DNA of 64,000 bases from Phycisphaeraceae bacterium (GTDB lineage: Bacteria > Planctomycetota > Phycisphaerae > Phycisphaerales > UBA1924). The translations under genes and the position numbers were made by a program. The stretch covers positions 2,108,001-2,172,000 of the forward strand of contig JAHBWV010000001.1 of assembly GCA_019636845.1 (NCBI GenBank), in the 5' to 3' direction. This document shows, piece by piece, positions 1 through 8,583 of this stretch (the stretch's first letter is position 1; every line of letters starts with the position of its first letter). The notes under the pieces are model-generated. The model had not been told where the DNA came from, did not search any database, and saw only the letters and a program-made list of their open reading frames with translations.

Positions 1-182
1 CCGATCCCAGGAGCCCTCGCGGCCCTCGTCGCGACATGCCAGATCAGCGGCCTTCCGGTCTTGGATGCGAGCACCTTCCCAGGAAAGCGCGTCGATCCGA
101 GCCGGGCAGGAATCAACACAACCGCACCCGCTCCCGATCCCATCTCACCCTCCACAGATCTCTGACCATCCGGCGAGGCGGC

Positions 183-1703
183 TCACAACTTTCCGCCAAG
201 CTCACTCACGAGCGCTTTCAACTGCTCGCGTCGCACTCTTACGTCACGATAACTGATCTGCTGGATCGCGATCGTCGATGCCAGCCGGAACCCCTCAACC
301 GCCGAATCCGCGTCACGCTCCTTCGTCGCCTTCTCTTGCAGAGCAATCACCAGACCATATCTCAGCTCGAGCAACACGGTCGGTGAACCCATCTCACCCA
401 GAACCTCGATCGCACGCCGATAGGTCTGGATCGCCTCGTCGAGCCACTCGATCTTGAGGAAGCACTCCGCGAGCATGCCCAGCACCTGCCCACGCAACTT
501 CGGATCACTCTGCGCCTCCTGGAACAGCGCGATCGCCTCCTCATACTGCCCTGACTCAAAGTACTTTCGCCCGAGTTCGTACTTCAGCCCGAGATCCGTA
601 GGGTACGAAGCGACTCGGAGCTTGTACTCCTCGATCTCCATCTTGCGATACTGAGACCTCGCCTGGCTCGCCTTCTCCACTAGCTCGGCATTCTCCGGAT
701 TCGCCGCCGCTGCCTCCTCATGCTTCCTGAGCGCACGCGATGCCCTGCGCAGACGGATCTCCCCCATCTCCTGGCGGAACCTGAACTGCTTCGTCTCGTC
801 AAACGCCTTGCTCAGCACTCGGAACGCGGCCTCCTCATCCTCCGGCCGACCACGCTCACGCAGACGCTTCGCATACGCACCAATCACCGCAAGATCGCCG
901 GGCGACTTGGCGTATGCCTCCTCCGAATCCGCGATCAGCCGATCGATGGTCTCTTCAGTCTTGACGATACGGTCCGCATCCTCCAGCTGCCGCTGCTTGT
1001 CGAGATCCCTGATGTTCGCACGGAATCCCCCCGCCTTTCCGGTCTGGTCGAATCCCCCCTTCGCCATCGTCGACTGCGCAGACATGTTCCGCACACGTCC
1101 TGACAGATCACCATCACCCGGATCGATCCGCAGCGCAACATCCCCCGCCTCTGCCGCTTTGTCGTACGCCCCGACCTTCGCGAACGCTTCCAGCAGACGC
1201 GTGAAGTTCTCCTTCTTCGGCTTCGCCTCCCCCTTGCTCAGCACCAGTGCCTTCTCGCCGATCCAGAACGCCGTCTCCGCAAGCTCAAGCCCTGCCGCAG
1301 CCTCCGTCGACTTTACTGCCAGCGACGCATCCTTGATCTTCATGGACCACGCAAGCAGTGTCAGCAGGAACTTCTCAACGGGGGACTTCCCGTCAAAGAC
1401 TTTCGCCGTCTCCTTGCTGATCTTCCCCCCGGATTTCTCCGCGTGCAGCGTTGCCGACTGAAAGTACCCTTCCAGGCCCGACATGCTCCCGGGATCAAAT
1501 CGCAACCCCTGCAGCCACAACTGCATCGCGTACTCGTAACTCCCGGTCTGGTGGACCGTCTTGGCCCGATCAAAGAACCGCTGCGCCTTCTCCGGCTCAG
1601 GGTCCGTACCTGACCCCGCCGAAGCCCCCTCGGAGGCCGGCTTCGTGCCCGTCGCTGACGAGGCCTGCGACGACTCGTCCTTCTTCTTCCCAAACAAGCC
1701 CAT
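183..1703 (-). CDS. TPR-repeat protein, function unknown
   Basis: A 506-residue cytoplasmic-looking protein with no signal peptide. The first ~45 residues are low complexity (Lys, Ser, Ala, Gly), starting MGLFGKKKDESS. The rest is mostly alpha-helical with tetratricopeptide-like repeats; the clearest are near residues 380-460 (YELGRKYFESGQYEEAIALF, then a unit around AECFLKIEWLDEAIQTYRRA). TPR proteins are scaffolds for protein-protein contacts, so a partner-binding role is likely, but no partner or pathway can be read from the sequence. The ATG start at 1703 faces the deformylase gene. Short MGLFGKKK-type N-termini on TPR proteins are, as far as I recall, common in planctomycetes. Confidence 0.85.
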   Translation of the reverse strand: MGLFGKKKDESSQASSATGTKPASEGASAGSGTDPEPEKAQRFFDRAKTVHQTGSYEYAMQLWLQGLRFDPGSMSGLEGYFQSATLHAEKSGGKISKETAKVFDGKSPVEKFLLTLLAWSMKIKDASLAVKSTEAAAGLELAETAFWIGEKALVLSKGEAKPKKENFTRLLEAFAKVGAYDKAAEAGDVALRIDPGDGDLSGRVRNMSAQSTMAKGGFDQTGKAGGFRANIRDLDKQRQLEDADRIVKTEETIDRLIADSEEAYAKSPGDLAVIGAYAKRLRERGRPEDEEAAFRVLSKAFDETKQFRFRQEMGEIRLRRASRALRKHEEAAAANPENAELVEKASQARSQYRKMEIEEYKLRVASYPTDLGLKYELGRKYFESGQYEEAIALFQEAQSDPKLRGQVLGMLAECFLKIEWLDEAIQTYRRAIEVLGEMGSPTVLLELRYGLVIALQEKATKERDADSAVEGFRLASTIAIQQISYRDVRVRREQLKALVSELGGKL

Positions 1704-1820
1704 GCTGTACGTCCAACGGCACCTGAGGCGCCAAACAAGGTAACGAGGCGTCCACGCCCGAAAGTCCGGTCCAGATTGTACAACGTATCCCTACCGGCGG
1801 ATGGACCGGCTCTCGCTTCA

Positions 1821-1835
1821 TACGATCGGCGGATG
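1821..1835 (+). promoter_or_regulatory. putative -10 box (TACGAT) 6 bases before def start
   Basis: TACGAT at 1821-1826 is followed by six bases and then the ATG at 1833. If it is a real -10 element, transcription would begin at or next to the start codon, giving a leaderless mRNA. No convincing -35 is visible. It is one of ten similar arrangements in this window. Confidence 0.4.
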
Positions 1836-2393
1836 TCCCTTGATCCCGAAACACTCTCAATCGTCAACTACCCGGCAGACGTGCTGCGTCGCCGGGCCTC
1901 CGAACTCACTTCCATCACCGAGGAAGTCCGCCACGTCGCACGCAGGATGATCTCGCTGATGCACGAGGCCGAGGGAATCGGCCTCGCAGCGCCGCAGGTC
2001 GGGCTCTCCTGGCGCATGTTCGTCGCCCATGTACCCGAGGACCCTGAAGACGGACGCTCCGCCGCCGCTTCACCAGCCACCGCGACCCTGAGCCCCACGG
2101 TCTACATCAACCCCGTTCTCTCCGAGCCCGAAGGGATCGTCGAACCCTATGACGAGGGCTGCCTCTCCCTCCCGAACATCTCGGGCGAAGTCCTCCGCCC
2201 TCCCCGGATCACGATCACAGCCCTCGATCTAGACGGACGCCAGTTCACTCTACGGGCCGATGGGCTCTTGGCACGCTGCTGGCAGCACGAGACAGACCAC
2301 CTGGATGGCGTCCTGATCCTCGACCGCATGTCACAGCTCTCTCGGCTCCGCGCTCGCCGCGCCATCAAAGACTTGGAACGGGCCGCACACTGA
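1833..2393 (+). CDS. def: peptide deformylase
   Basis: Removes the formyl group from the N-terminal methionine of new proteins, using a bound metal. All three family motifs are present in the 186-residue product: GIGLAAPQVG (48-57), EGCLS (108-112, metal-ligand Cys) and QHETDHLDG (151-159, two metal-ligand His and catalytic Glu). A loop rich in Ala, Ser and Thr (about 71-87) between motifs 1 and 2 is longer than in the E. coli enzyme. A start 57 bases upstream is also open, but the ATG at 1833 gives the normal N-terminus. The stop lies 6 bases from the convergent cinA stop. Confidence 0.96.
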   Translation: MSLDPETLSIVNYPADVLRRRASELTSITEEVRHVARRMISLMHEAEGIGLAAPQVGLSWRMFVAHVPEDPEDGRSAAASPATATLSPTVYINPVLSEPEGIVEPYDEGCLSLPNISGEVLRPPRITITALDLDGRQFTLRADGLLARCWQHETDHLDGVLILDRMSQLSRLRARRAIKDLERAAH

Positions 2394-2399
2394 TCCGAC

Positions 2400-3689
2400 T
2401 TACGCTTCGGCCTGACGCAAGAGCCGCACCCCGCTCCGCCCATCAAGGCGAAGCACCAGCATCCCGAGCGCGCTCGACACCGACCACTGACGGACAGAGT
2501 CCCGCTCCCCTCGCATCTGGAAGCGCCGACAATCGACCCCTCCCTCGCGCGATGCAAGCCCGATCCACACCGTCCCAACCGGCTTCTCCGCCGTCCCACC
2601 CCCAGGCCCCGCAACCCCGGTGATCGCCAGGCAATGATCCGCATCCGAGCGAGACAGCCCCCCACTCGCCATCTCGCAAGCGACCTCGCGGCTGACCGCC
2701 CCGCACCTCTCGATCACACCCCGATCAACCCCGACAAGCCGACTCTTCATCTCGTTGCTGTACGTCACCCACCCCCCGACGTACACATCCGACGAGCCCG
2801 CGATCGCCGTCAGACTCTGGCCCAACATCCCGCCAGTGCAACTCTCCACCGTCGCCAGCCGACCGCCCACGCGCCGCAGTTTCTCCAGAGCAACCTCGGC
2901 CAGGGAGCCCCCTCCCTCTGCAAAGACCAGATCTCCCACGGCATCACGAAGCGCCGCAGACGTCTGATCGAGCAGCCGCGCCACTTCATCCTCGGTACCC
3001 CCCCCCTCATACCTCACCCTCACGCTGACAATCCCGGCTGAGGCCGTCGTTCCCACAAGTGGATTGCGGCCCCTGCTCATCAGCACCCCGAGCCGGCCAG
3101 CGACATCCGACTCACCCGCGCCGATGGTCTGAAACACCATCGTCCGGATCTTCCGGCCTTCAGGCGGCTGAATCTCCGTCTCAACAACCCGCTCGAACAT
3201 CGGACGCATCTCTCCCGGTGGCCCCGGAAGGCACAAGATCGTCGTACCTTCAAACAAGACACGCAGCCCGGGAGCAGTGCCGTTCGGATTTGAGAGGTGA
3301 ACACCCGACTCAGGCCTCAGTGCCTGCACCCGGTTCCGCTCAGGCATCGTCCGCTTCGCCGCCGCGAACCACGCTCGGATCGCCTCAAGCGACTCCGGAT
3401 CCTCAACCAGTCGCTCCCCCAGGAGCATGCCCACCGCCTCCCTCGTCAGATCATCCTCTGTCGGACCGAGCCCCCCCGTGACCACGATCTTCGAGCATGT
3501 CCGCGCCAAACGCCTGAGTGTCGCGACCAGTCGCTCAAGGTCATCCGGCACAGTCACATGCTCAACAACCGTGAGCCCCCGTTCGGTGAGCTTCTCGCTC
3601 AACCACTTCGAGTTGGTGTCAAGCGATTGACCGATCGCCAGCTCGTCGCCGATCGATACCACCGCCACGCTCTCTGATTTCACAGCCAT
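2400..3689 (-). CDS. cinA: CinA-family protein (nicotinamide-nucleotide amidohydrolase)
   Basis: A 429-residue two-domain CinA protein. The N-terminal half is the molybdopterin-binding-like (MoaB/MogA-type) domain with GGLGPTEDD near residue 70. The C-terminal half is the CinA/PncC domain with VESCTGGMLGQSL and ITGVAGPGGGT. The family deamidates nicotinamide mononucleotide in pyridine nucleotide salvage and, in some species, acts as an ADP-ribose pyrophosphatase. I chose the ATG at 3689 (MAVKSES) over an in-frame start 51 bases upstream, because it gives the usual N-terminus VVSIGDELAIG. A TACGCT hexamer lies 5 bases before this ATG. Confidence 0.93.
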   Translation of the reverse strand: MAVKSESVAVVSIGDELAIGQSLDTNSKWLSEKLTERGLTVVEHVTVPDDLERLVATLRRLARTCSKIVVTGGLGPTEDDLTREAVGMLLGERLVEDPESLEAIRAWFAAAKRTMPERNRVQALRPESGVHLSNPNGTAPGLRVLFEGTTILCLPGPPGEMRPMFERVVETEIQPPEGRKIRTMVFQTIGAGESDVAGRLGVLMSRGRNPLVGTTASAGIVSVRVRYEGGGTEDEVARLLDQTSAALRDAVGDLVFAEGGGSLAEVALEKLRRVGGRLATVESCTGGMLGQSLTAIAGSSDVYVGGWVTYSNEMKSRLVGVDRGVIERCGAVSREVACEMASGGLSRSDADHCLAITGVAGPGGGTAEKPVGTVWIGLASREGGVDCRRFQMRGERDSVRQWSVSSALGMLVLRLDGRSGVRLLRQAEA

Positions 3690-3694
3690 GCCCA

Positions 3695-3700
3695 AGCGTA
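3695..3700 (-). promoter_or_regulatory. putative -10 box (TACGCT) 5 bases before cinA start
   Basis: Read on the minus strand, TACGCT is separated from the cinA ATG by five bases, with no room for a Shine-Dalgarno sequence. It lies in the 57-base gap after the pyk stop, so cinA may have its own leaderless transcript. Confidence 0.35.
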
Positions 3701-3746
3701 CTCGCACGCTGGCAAGATGCAGATTCAAGGTGCACCACACTCAAAC

Positions 3747-5294
3747 TCACGCCCGGAAGCCGCTTGTCGGATCCCCGATCGTCATCACCGCCATCGAATC
3801 AACGACCCGCGCGACACCAAGCGGTTTCCCCGCCATCAAGATCACCGAATCACCGGTCTTGACCCATCCGCGAGTCAGCAGATCCTTCTCCACCAGTGTC
3901 GCCCAATCGCCCAGTCGCCCAGTCGGAGGCGGCTTGCACTCAATCGCCGTCACCCCGCGGAGCAGCCCCATCCGCCTCGTCGATCGTCCGCTCGACGAGT
4001 ACGCCAGAATCGGAACCGCAAACCCTGTCTGCGAAAGGTAACGCGCGCTCCCCCCGCTCTCAGACCAGCAGACGATCGCCTTCGCCTGCAGGTCACGGGC
4101 GAGGTGCCAGGCGCCGTGCGCAAGCGCCGCCGTCCGATACCTTTGCTCGATCATCCGTGTCGGCGGCTTCGCATCGCGAAATTCGCTCAGAACCTGCTCT
4201 TCGGCCGCCTCGATGATCCTCCGCATCGTCTCGACAACAAGCACCGGATGCTTGCCCACGGCCGTCTCGCCGGACAGCATCACCGCATCCGCGCCATCGA
4301 AGATCGCGTTCGCAACATCGCTCGCCTCAGCGCGAGTCGGCGAGGCGTTCTCTGTCATCGTCTCGAGCATCTGGGTCGCCACGATGCAGGGCTTACCCCA
4401 CTGCCCGCATGCCGCAAGAATCCGGTGTTGAACCACCGGCACCTTCGCGATGTCCATCTCCACGCCCAGGTCACCTCTCGCGACCATCACCGCATCCGCC
4501 GCCTGCACGATCGAATCGAGATTCGCGACCGCCTGCGGCTTCTCGATCTTTGCGATCACCGGGATCGAAGCCCCTTGCCCGGACTTGTCGATGTCGTACC
4601 GCACCGAGCACATCCCCGAGAGCCGCTCCTTGAGTTCCAAGACCTCACTCGCCTCACGGACGAACGACAGCGCGAGGAAGTCCAAACCGTTCTCGACCGC
4701 CCACTCCACGCACACCCAGTCGCGCTCTGTGATCGCCGGTGCCTTGACATCGCTCTCCGGTAGATTGATCCCCTTCCCGCTCGTCACGAGCCCGCCATTC
4801 GTCACGCGTGCCCGCAACTCACCCCGCCCGAGATCCGCCTCCACCGCAAGCATCCGGATCGCACCGTCATTGATCAGCACCCGCTGACCCGGAGCCACCT
4901 CTCCCACCATCGCGGCATAAGTCGTCGGCAACACGACAACACCCTTCTCAACCGCCGCCTCTTTCATACCAACCCGGAACACAACATCCTGCCCCGCTTC
5001 CAGCATCAGCCCCGGCGCAGCGACCTTACCGACACGTATCTTCGGCCCCTGCAGATCACCCATCACCGCAGTCGGCCGCCCCAACCGGTGCGCGACATTC
5101 CTCACCGTCTGAAGCCGCGCCAGATGCGCTGCAAACTCGCCATGCGAAAAATTCAGCCGAAAGACCGTGATGCCCGCAAGGATGAGCTTCGCAACAACCT
5201 CCGACGACTCACTCGCCGGACCGAGCGTTGCAACGATCCGTGCAGCGATGGGCCGAGCCCCCCCTTGGCGCGACTCCTGTGTAGCGTTCATCAT
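3747..5294 (-). CDS. pyk: pyruvate kinase
   Basis: Catalyses the last step of glycolysis, phosphoenolpyruvate plus ADP to pyruvate plus ATP. The 515-residue product has the expected order: N-terminal barrel with RLNFSHG, GDLQGPKIRVG in the substrate/B-domain entry, IAKIEKPQAV with the catalytic Lys, MVARGDLGVE, ATQMLETM, the signature region PTRAEASDVANAI, and DGADAVMLSGETA. The C-terminal allosteric domain follows. A short insertion (about 20 residues, RYDIDKSGQG) precedes the IAKIE strand. TTG, ATG, ATG occur in tandem at the start; an ATG after GGAG is preferred. Confidence 0.96.
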   Translation of the reverse strand: MMNATQESRQGGARPIAARIVATLGPASESSEVVAKLILAGITVFRLNFSHGEFAAHLARLQTVRNVAHRLGRPTAVMGDLQGPKIRVGKVAAPGLMLEAGQDVVFRVGMKEAAVEKGVVVLPTTYAAMVGEVAPGQRVLINDGAIRMLAVEADLGRGELRARVTNGGLVTSGKGINLPESDVKAPAITERDWVCVEWAVENGLDFLALSFVREASEVLELKERLSGMCSVRYDIDKSGQGASIPVIAKIEKPQAVANLDSIVQAADAVMVARGDLGVEMDIAKVPVVQHRILAACGQWGKPCIVATQMLETMTENASPTRAEASDVANAIFDGADAVMLSGETAVGKHPVLVVETMRRIIEAAEEQVLSEFRDAKPPTRMIEQRYRTAALAHGAWHLARDLQAKAIVCWSESGGSARYLSQTGFAVPILAYSSSGRSTRRMGLLRGVTAIECKPPPTGRLGDWATLVEKDLLTRGWVKTGDSVILMAGKPLGVARVVDSMAVMTIGDPTSGFRA

Positions 5295-5346
5295 CAACTC
5301 CGCAACCTCCCACCCGCGTTATCCCCGCAGACTCGTGCCCGACGTC

Positions 5347-6936
5347 TCAACGCCCGCCCCCCATGCGCCCGGAAGATCCTAACTCGACCACACGCCGATA
5401 GTTCGCGACGAACTGGCGACGATACGACAGCTCCGAACGCTGCAGCCAACCAGGATGGTTCGGGTCACGCCAACTCTCACGGATCGCTCTGTATTGCTCT
5501 GGCGAGAATGCGAGCACGCTGCCGTCCGGCATCTCATGATCCGGCATCGCAAAGAACAACCTCTCCATCTCCGCAATCGTCTCGGAGGCAACCTTGCTCC
5601 CCTCGGACTTGGCTCGAGAGATCGCACGCCACGCCTCGCGCTGCTCGCGGCTGGAATCGATGCCGAACGCACCCATCATCACCGGAATCGCCGTCCTCCA
5701 ACCCCTCGCCTCAACCGATGAAGCCGACTCAAACGGCGTCACGCGATCAACGAACGAGTCGATGTGCCTCTCATACATCACCCGCCGGACTGGCATCCGA
5801 CGCAGCTCATACTGACGGGGCCCCATCGGTTCTCCGTTCCAGCCCGCGGGATTGGTCCTCCCGGCCGCGCTCCCCGTCGCGTGAAACTGCCAAAGCGCCT
5901 GCGCCTCTTCGGTCAGACAAAACTCGATGAACCTCCGTGCCATCTCCGGCTGCGGACCACCCCGCATCACCGACGCAGGATCCGCATCGATGTACACCGC
6001 TCCGGCCGGGTCGCTGAACCCGACACGGCTCGTTTCCGATGTCTCCCCAGGGCGCATCACCGCCTGCGCCTGCGATCTGCCGTAAAAGTCAATCGCAAGC
6101 CCCGCCGCCGCCTCCCCCTGCGCGACATCGATCGGCGGCTTCGTGGACATGTTCGTGAATGACCTCGCATTCGCCGACATCGCCATCAGCACACGCCACC
6201 CACGCTCCCAGCCGTAATAGTTCAGAATCGCGTCAAGAGAAGTCGTCATGCTCCCCGACTGACGCGGATCCGACAACGCGATCCACCCCGCCAGTCTCGG
6301 ATCGCACAGGTCCTCGAAGCTCTGTGGCTCAGGCACGCCCAACCGAGCAAGCACCTCTCGGTTGTACACGATGCCGAAACTGGAGAGCGCGGTCCCGATC
6401 CAGTACTGCTCCGGGTCGTACAGAAACCCCGATCCGATCCGGTTCTCTCCGAACCACTCATCGAGCCGCGCCTGCCCGAAGCCCACCGGCTCCGAGATCG
6501 GAACCATCACATCCTCACCACCGCCGACTCGGACCTTCACACCGCTCTTGAGCCGGCCGTGGTCGTAACTCCCACCCCCGAACATGACATCGAAATCGAT
6601 CGCCCCTCGCTCCACGACCGGAAACCCATCCTCACCGATCCTGATCTTCCCCGCTCGACCCGCGGCCACGAACTGGGCCTCGAGAATCTTCAGGATCTCA
6701 CTCGTCCCCCCAGGTCGCCGCGTCTCGATTCGTGCACGTTGCCCGTACTTCTCCGTGTGCCATTCGTCGAACAGCCGATCAAACTCCATCATGATCTGCT
6801 GCACGTGAGGCGTCACCACAATCAGGCGTGCGGCATCTTTACGATCATCAGGCGCGTTCTTCGCACCAAACCGAACCGCGATCGGCGTGCCGACAATCCC
6901 AAGAAACGCGAGGATGACAAGAATCCGGGCGAGCAT
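5347..6936 (-). CDS. ABC transporter extracellular solute-binding protein (iron/thiamine-type fold), orphan
   Basis: A 529-residue protein with an N-terminal hydrophobic segment (ILVILAFLGIVGTPIAV) that should act as a signal peptide or membrane anchor; there is no lipobox Cys. The body resembles family 1 / Fe(3+)-type binding proteins: IVVTPHVQQIMMEFDRLF near the start, SSFGIVYNREVL, WIALSDPRQSGSM, FTNMSTKPP and a late ARRFIEFCLTEEAQALW. No permease or ATPase gene is adjacent on either side, so the substrate and transporter cannot be named. The C-terminal ~150 residues extend beyond the usual length of the family. Confidence 0.82.
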   Translation of the reverse strand: MLARILVILAFLGIVGTPIAVRFGAKNAPDDRKDAARLIVVTPHVQQIMMEFDRLFDEWHTEKYGQRARIETRRPGGTSEILKILEAQFVAAGRAGKIRIGEDGFPVVERGAIDFDVMFGGGSYDHGRLKSGVKVRVGGGEDVMVPISEPVGFGQARLDEWFGENRIGSGFLYDPEQYWIGTALSSFGIVYNREVLARLGVPEPQSFEDLCDPRLAGWIALSDPRQSGSMTTSLDAILNYYGWERGWRVLMAMSANARSFTNMSTKPPIDVAQGEAAAGLAIDFYGRSQAQAVMRPGETSETSRVGFSDPAGAVYIDADPASVMRGGPQPEMARRFIEFCLTEEAQALWQFHATGSAAGRTNPAGWNGEPMGPRQYELRRMPVRRVMYERHIDSFVDRVTPFESASSVEARGWRTAIPVMMGAFGIDSSREQREAWRAISRAKSEGSKVASETIAEMERLFFAMPDHEMPDGSVLAFSPEQYRAIRESWRDPNHPGWLQRSELSYRRQFVANYRRVVELGSSGRMGGGR

Positions 6937-6945
6937 ATCGGGTGA

Positions 6946-6951
6946 AGTCTA
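6946..6951 (-). promoter_or_regulatory. putative -10 box (TAGACT) before the orphan binding-protein gene
   Basis: TAGACT on the minus strand lies nine bases upstream of the ATG at 6936, giving a predicted leader of only about two or three bases. It sits in the 74-base divergent gap shared with the SDR gene. Confidence 0.3.
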
Positions 6952-7010
6952 AGGCGGAGTCAACCCGTACGCACAGTCGCCACTTCCATCCTTACACAAA
7001 GCGAGCACCC

Positions 7011-7721
7011 ATGTCCGAAGCGTCATCCCCCGTCGCGATCGTCACCGGAGCCGGCTCAGGCATCGGACTTGCCACCGCCCGAATCCTCGCCGCAGCGGGC
7101 TGGGACATCGTTCTCGCCGGCCGACGTGAGCAGATGCTGACCGACGCCCGCGACACCCTCACGCCCGGCCAGCACCACTGCGTGCCGACCGACGTGGGCG
7201 ACCCCGAGTCGTGCGCTGCTCTCATCCGCCATGTCGCAGGCGCAACCTCCAGAATCGACGCTCTCATCAACAACGCCGGTTATGCCCCGCTCACCCCCAT
7301 TGCCAAGCACACCCCTGACCTTGTCCGCCAGACCTTCGAGATCAACGCGCTCGGCCCGGCCAACCTCATACTCGCGGCATGGCCCTACATGTCCTCACGA
7401 AAGTCGGGCAGGATCGTCAACGTGTCATCGATCGCAACGGTCGATCCTTTCCCCGGGTTCTATGCCTATGCGGCGGCGAAGGCATCGGTTGAGCTGATGG
7501 TCAAATCAATCGCCAAGGAGGGCGCATCGGTCGGTATCAAGGGCTTCGCTGTTGCGCCTGGCGCGGTTGAGACCGACATGCTGCGCTCGATCATCCCTGA
7601 AAGATCGCTCCCGCGCAACAAAGCCCTCTCGCCCGAAACCGTCGCGCAAGTCATCGCGGACTGTGTCCTGGGCGACCGCGACTCAGACAACGGCAAGACA
7701 ATCCTTGTGCCCAGCCCGTAA
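7011..7721 (+). CDS. short-chain dehydrogenase/reductase
   Basis: A 236-residue classical SDR oxidoreductase. It shows the NAD(P)-binding TGAGSGIGLATA motif near residue 13, NNAGYAPL, the catalytic Ser region NVSSIATVD, and YAAAKASVE carrying the YxxxK catalytic pair. The substrate cannot be inferred; the C-terminus is short. The ATG at 7011 is preferred to an upstream in-frame start because it begins directly before the Rossmann strand. It converges on the PhzF gene with 21 bases between stops. Confidence 0.9.
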   Translation: MSEASSPVAIVTGAGSGIGLATARILAAAGWDIVLAGRREQMLTDARDTLTPGQHHCVPTDVGDPESCAALIRHVAGATSRIDALINNAGYAPLTPIAKHTPDLVRQTFEINALGPANLILAAWPYMSSRKSGRIVNVSSIATVDPFPGFYAYAAAKASVELMVKSIAKEGASVGIKGFAVAPGAVETDMLRSIIPERSLPRNKALSPETVAQVIADCVLGDRDSDNGKTILVPSP

Positions 7722-7742
7722 ATCCGAGAGCACTGGCCATCA

Positions 7743-8543
7743 TCAGGACACGCAGATCCGGCCCTCAAGATACATCACGCAGTGACCGCCGATCTTCACG
7801 CGGTCGCCGGCAACCTCACAGAAGAGCTCGCCGCCACGCCTGCTCACCTGATGGCCCGTGACCTTCGACTTTCCGAGCCGCTTCGCCCAGTACGGCGCGA
7901 GCGTGCAATGGGCAGAACCGGTCACAGGATCCTCGGGAATGCCGACACGGGGTGCGAAGACGCGGCTCACAAAGTCGTGACCTGCACCAGGCGCGGTGGC
8001 GATGAGGCAGGTCGCATCGAACGCAGCGACCCTCGACATATCAGGCAACATCTCGTGAACCTCACGCTTTGCCTCAAAGACCGCCATGATGTCGCGGCTC
8101 TTGAAGGCCTCGGTCGGGCGACGCCCGAAAGCCGCGGCAAGTTCGTCGGTCACGGGGATCGGCTCGCCGGGGCGTGAAGGGAAGTCGAGAACGGTCAGGT
8201 CGCCCTCGCGCTGAACGGGGAGCGGGCCGCTCTTGCTGTCGAAGACGATGCGGGGCGCACGCTCGCCGACATGATGCCAGAGGATGTGTGCCGCGGCGAG
8301 CGTTGCGTGGCCGCAGAGTTCGACCTCGACCGAAGGCGTGAACCAGCGGATGTGGTACCGCACCTCGCCGTTGCCGGAGCCGCCGGTGCGGACGACAAAG
8401 GCGGTCTCGGAGAGGTTGGCCTCCGCCGCGATCTGCTGCATGCGCTCATCCGGCAGCCAACTCTCCAGATGGACGACACCTGCGGGGTTGCCGTGGAAGA
8501 CGCGTCGCGTGAAGGAATCGACCTGAAAGAACTGCAGGTGCAT
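7743..8543 (-). CDS. PhzF-family isomerase/epimerase
   Basis: A 266-residue member of the PhzF/diaminopimelate-epimerase-like fold. Motifs: FHGNPAGVV near residue 16, NLSETAFVV with the conserved acid-base Glu, CGHATLAAAH, and EDPVTGSAHC late in the protein. Only PhzF in phenazine synthesis has a well-known reaction; most genomic members have unknown substrates, and no phenazine genes are present. The ATG at 8543 has GGAG seven bases upstream and is preferred over a GTG 12 bases earlier. Confidence 0.9.
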   Translation of the reverse strand: MHLQFFQVDSFTRRVFHGNPAGVVHLESWLPDERMQQIAAEANLSETAFVVRTGGSGNGEVRYHIRWFTPSVEVELCGHATLAAAHILWHHVGERAPRIVFDSKSGPLPVQREGDLTVLDFPSRPGEPIPVTDELAAAFGRRPTEAFKSRDIMAVFEAKREVHEMLPDMSRVAAFDATCLIATAPGAGHDFVSRVFAPRVGIPEDPVTGSAHCTLAPYWAKRLGKSKVTGHQVSRRGGELFCEVAGDRVKIGGHCVMYLEGRICVS

Positions 8544-8583
8544 CTTTTGCTCCACCGGGCTGGTCGATGATGCTGGCCAGCGA

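Noticed and set aside
1-182. Possible gene fragment at the left edge
   Set aside because: Short open frames here are Arg/Ser/Pro-rich and lack a recognisable start or motif; the region may belong to a gene outside the window.
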